IMG/VR virus record: IMGVR_UViG_3300047994_000303
Coordinates: 1-24,296 of that record
DNA length: 24,296 nucleotides
Strand: one strand, 5' to 3'
From: a virus
In this document: in pieces, positions 23,187 to 24,296 of the stretch
How positions within the stretch are numbered: the stretch's first letter is position 1
How the letters are laid out: each line of letters starts with the position of its first letter
Notes under the pieces: generated by a model
Seen by the model: the letters and a program-made list of their open reading frames with translations, nothing else
Told to the model about the DNA's origin: nothing
Databases searched by the model: none
Made by a program: the position numbers and the translations under genes

Positions 23187-23700
23187 GGCTGATCCCTCCA
23201 GCGCATCGTGTGCCAGTCGAAGATATGACCCGCCAAGGTGCCGAGTACGACGACGTACGCGAGCCGCTCATCATCGGGAAGATTGAAAGCGACGTCGAAA
23301 GGCACCCCGTTCTTAACCAGAAACAGACAGTCGATAAGATCGGGGTGCCTACTCAGTTTCCCGCCGTGGCCGCAATTTCGGCCGAGGTTGGTGACAGGTC
23401 GGGACGCAATGCACCCGCGACGGCCGAGATGCCAGCATCGCCAAGCCGCGCTACCATAGCCTCGATGTGGGATTCAGTTGTCGGCAACGGCACAGGCACG
23501 CCATCGACGGCCACAACCGACGATGCGAGAAGCGCCATACCGAGCCAGGGCTCGTTCTGGGCCAGGACGGGACCGGCCGCTTTGAACAGGCGCAGCTTGT
23601 CGAGCGCGTTCAAACGCCGCAGAGTCAAGTGGCTTCCAGTGCTTGTGACAGCAATTTGCTCGCCCACTGCAGCGGCCGAGATGCCAGGATTTGGCTCCAT
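23183..23700 (-). CDS. Tail assembly chaperone GT-type fusion made by -1 frameshift
   Basis: Reading the 115 codons of the chaperone gene and then shifting -1 at GGGAAAC gives 57 more codons, LSRHPDLIDCLFLVKNGVPF onward to FDWHTMRWRDQP, with TGA at 23185-23183. The product would be 172 residues. The extension has the look of conserved phage protein (hydrophobic core, no stop in that frame) and lacks an ATG that could start it independently; the only ATG is nine codons before its end. This is the lambda G/GT arrangement, in which the extended form makes a minority product needed for tape-measure loading. Confidence 0.82.
23353..23700 (-). CDS. Tail assembly chaperone (G-type, unshifted product)
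   Basis: 115 residues from the ATG at 23700, with AGGAG seven bases upstream; the longer frame to 23790 overlaps the tube gene and lacks a ribosome site. The helical part TLRRLNALDKLRLFKAAGPV and position between tail tube and tape-measure region fit tail assembly chaperones. The last codons are GGA AAC TGA, directly within the slippery site. Confidence 0.78.
   Translation of the reverse strand: MEPNPGISAAAVGEQIAVTSTGSHLTLRRLNALDKLRLFKAAGPVLAQNEPWLGMALLASSVVAVDGVPVPLPTTESHIEAMVARLGDAGISAVAGALRPDLSPTSAEIAATAGN
23356..23362 (-). promoter_or_regulatory. Slippery heptamer GGGAAAC for -1 frameshifting
   Basis: In the zero frame the bases are G GGA AAC, a perfect X XXY YYZ heptamer; after slippage both tRNAs re-pair as GGG AAA. 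The next zero-frame codon is the TGA stop, so a ribosome meets the stop at the moment of slippage. The lambda G/GT site is GGGAAAG. Confidence 0.82.
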
Positions 23701-23713
23701 TACCTGTCTCCTG

Positions 23714-24142
23714 TCAGATCCGCATACGACGCGATGCAAAGAAGTCGAGCTTCTGCTTAACGCTCGAGTCGCCTTTCCACTGACCCGCACTCGATAGTTT
23801 GAACGATACGCTGTCGTACTGGTATGTTGATGTCGAACCGTCTGTTTCGGCTATGTACTGATACATTGTACCGAGCGCTGCCAAACTGCCGCCGTAATAG
23901 GTCTGCTCGGCGGCTGCGATGAAGTCGTCCGCCACGGAATTGCCACGCTCGATATCGAAACTTCCTTCCCACCCTTTGGGCAGTTCGGTTCCCATCTGCT
24001 TGCCGTCAAGCCGATCCACGCGTACAGATTGGGTGACTTGGCGCGCTTCGAAGCCTGTGACATGCGATAGGTCAACGCGGCCCGAAGGACCAATAACAAC
24101 GAGCTGGGTGTCGCGGCCAACGGAGAAGTTGTTCAGTGCCAT
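23714..24142 (-). CDS. Phage tail tube protein
   Basis: 142 residues. The beta-rich sequence SVGRDTQLVVIGPSGRVDLS, then GTELPKGWEGSFDIERGN and a C-terminal FKLSSAGQWKGDSSVKQKLD, is typical of small tail tube proteins that follow the sheath gene in myovirus-type prophages. It would polymerise inside the sheath as hexameric rings. AGGA stands nine bases before the ATG. The sheath gene stop is 12 bases upstream and the chaperone gene starts 13 bases after its stop. Confidence 0.78.
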   Translation of the reverse strand: MALNNFSVGRDTQLVVIGPSGRVDLSHVTGFEARQVTQSVRVDRLDGKQMGTELPKGWEGSFDIERGNSVADDFIAAAEQTYYGGSLAALGTMYQYIAETDGSTSTYQYDSVSFKLSSAGQWKGDSSVKQKLDFFASRRMRI

Positions 24143-24154
24143 TTATGGAATTCC

Positions 24155-24296
24155 TTAAGCTGCTTGTCCGGTAGGCAGCGTCTGAACTGACACCTGCACG
24201 GTCTGGCCGCCTTCGATGTTGACGATGAATTTCTCGTTTATGGCCTGGTACTGGACCTGTGCGTCGGACTGCACATAGCCGAGCCCGGTGCGCGAT
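24155..24296 (-). CDS. C-terminal end of probable tail sheath protein (partial)
   Basis: A - strand frame is open from the right edge to TAA at 24157-24155 and gives 46 residues, including YQAINEKFIVNIEGGQTVQV and ending TLPTGQAA. Its place immediately before the tube gene, and the C-terminal strand pattern, fit a DUF3383-type sheath protein. Most of the gene lies outside the window, so the identity rests mainly on order. Confidence 0.55.
   Translation of the reverse strand, partial: SRTGLGYVQSDAQVQYQAINEKFIVNIEGGQTVQVSVQTLPTGQAA

Larger units (their letters stand above)
6129..24296 (-). mobile_element. Tail module of a myovirus-type prophage (partial)
   Basis: Every supported gene from 6129 to the right edge is on the - strand, and together they form a contractile-tail gene order: sheath, tube, chaperone with frameshift, tape-measure candidate, hub, LysM, spike, wedge, J, I, fibres. 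Gaps of 1-15 bases and ATGA or GTGA overlaps are common. The left edge lies in the 33 bases between the convergent GNAT-like gene and the coiled-coil protein; no att repeat or tRNA is visible there. The right edge, head genes and integrase are outside the window. Confidence 0.85.

Noticed and set aside
23183-23361. Independent gene for the chaperone extension
   Set aside because: No ATG begins the frame; the only in-frame ATG is nine codons before the end, and an in-phase slippery heptamer gives a better explanation.
6129-24296. Gene transfer agent of the Rhodobacter type
   Set aside because: The cluster has baseplate J, gp25-like, LysM, spike and probable sheath genes of a contractile tail; that gene transfer agent is siphovirus-like.
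6129-24296. Calling the cluster a tailocin
   Set aside because: Only the tail half is in view. Absence of head genes cannot be claimed when the window ends at the sheath gene.

Overview
The window joins a piece of bacterial chromosome (about 1-6100, mostly + strand) to the tail half of a contractile-tailed (myovirus-type) prophage or phage-derived particle (about 6129-24296, entirely - strand). Three things suggest an alphaproteobacterium, probably of the Acetobacteraceae/Rhodospirillales type: a TPR-glycosyltransferase family 9-like protein followed by a DPxWY/NPDV repeat protein, the fairly high GC content, and the style of the phage fibre modules. This placement is an inference; no rRNA or tRNA gene is present to confirm it.

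Chromosomal part. The tail of an unidentified gene (1-60) overlaps a TPR plus glycosyltransferase protein (57-1460). That gene overlaps a protein built from nine DPxWY-type repeats (1454-2563), and the pair looks like part of a surface-polysaccharide or glycosylation locus. A PHB-depolymerase-family esterase (2575-3621) and a cupin protein (3724-4239) lie on the - strand. A NUDIX hydrolase (4394-5077) diverges from the cupin. It is followed by an intergenic stretch with a 7-bp hairpin and a perfect TGTGA-N6-TCACA palindrome, then a GNAT-like protein of unknown role (5277-6095).

Phage part, read in transcription order from the right edge: sheath C-terminus (partial), tail tube, tail assembly chaperone with a programmed -1 frameshift, HK97 gp10-like protein, short Pro/Ala-rich tape-measure candidate, a 51-residue ORF, N-like protein, LysM protein X, hub (P-like), spike (V), wedge (W/gp25-like), baseplate J, tail protein I-like. 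An unusually large receptor-binding cassette follows: a glycine-rich tail protein, two small accessory proteins, an 1111-residue fibre with seven 37-residue repeats and a beta-helix, an 824-residue fibre with four fibronectin III domains, and a LamG plus SGNH-esterase protein. A small coiled-coil/membrane-anchor protein comes last. Genes are tightly packed, often with 1-4 base gaps or ATGA/GTGA overlaps, as in one late operon. Head, packaging, integrase and lysis-enzyme genes are not in view, so an intact prophage, a defective remnant and a tailocin cannot be told apart here.

The strongest single observation is the frameshift site GGGAAAC (- strand, 23362 to 23356). It lies directly before the stop of the chaperone gene and joins it to a 57-codon extension that has no start codon of its own. 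No stretch longer than about 200 bases lacks a gene.
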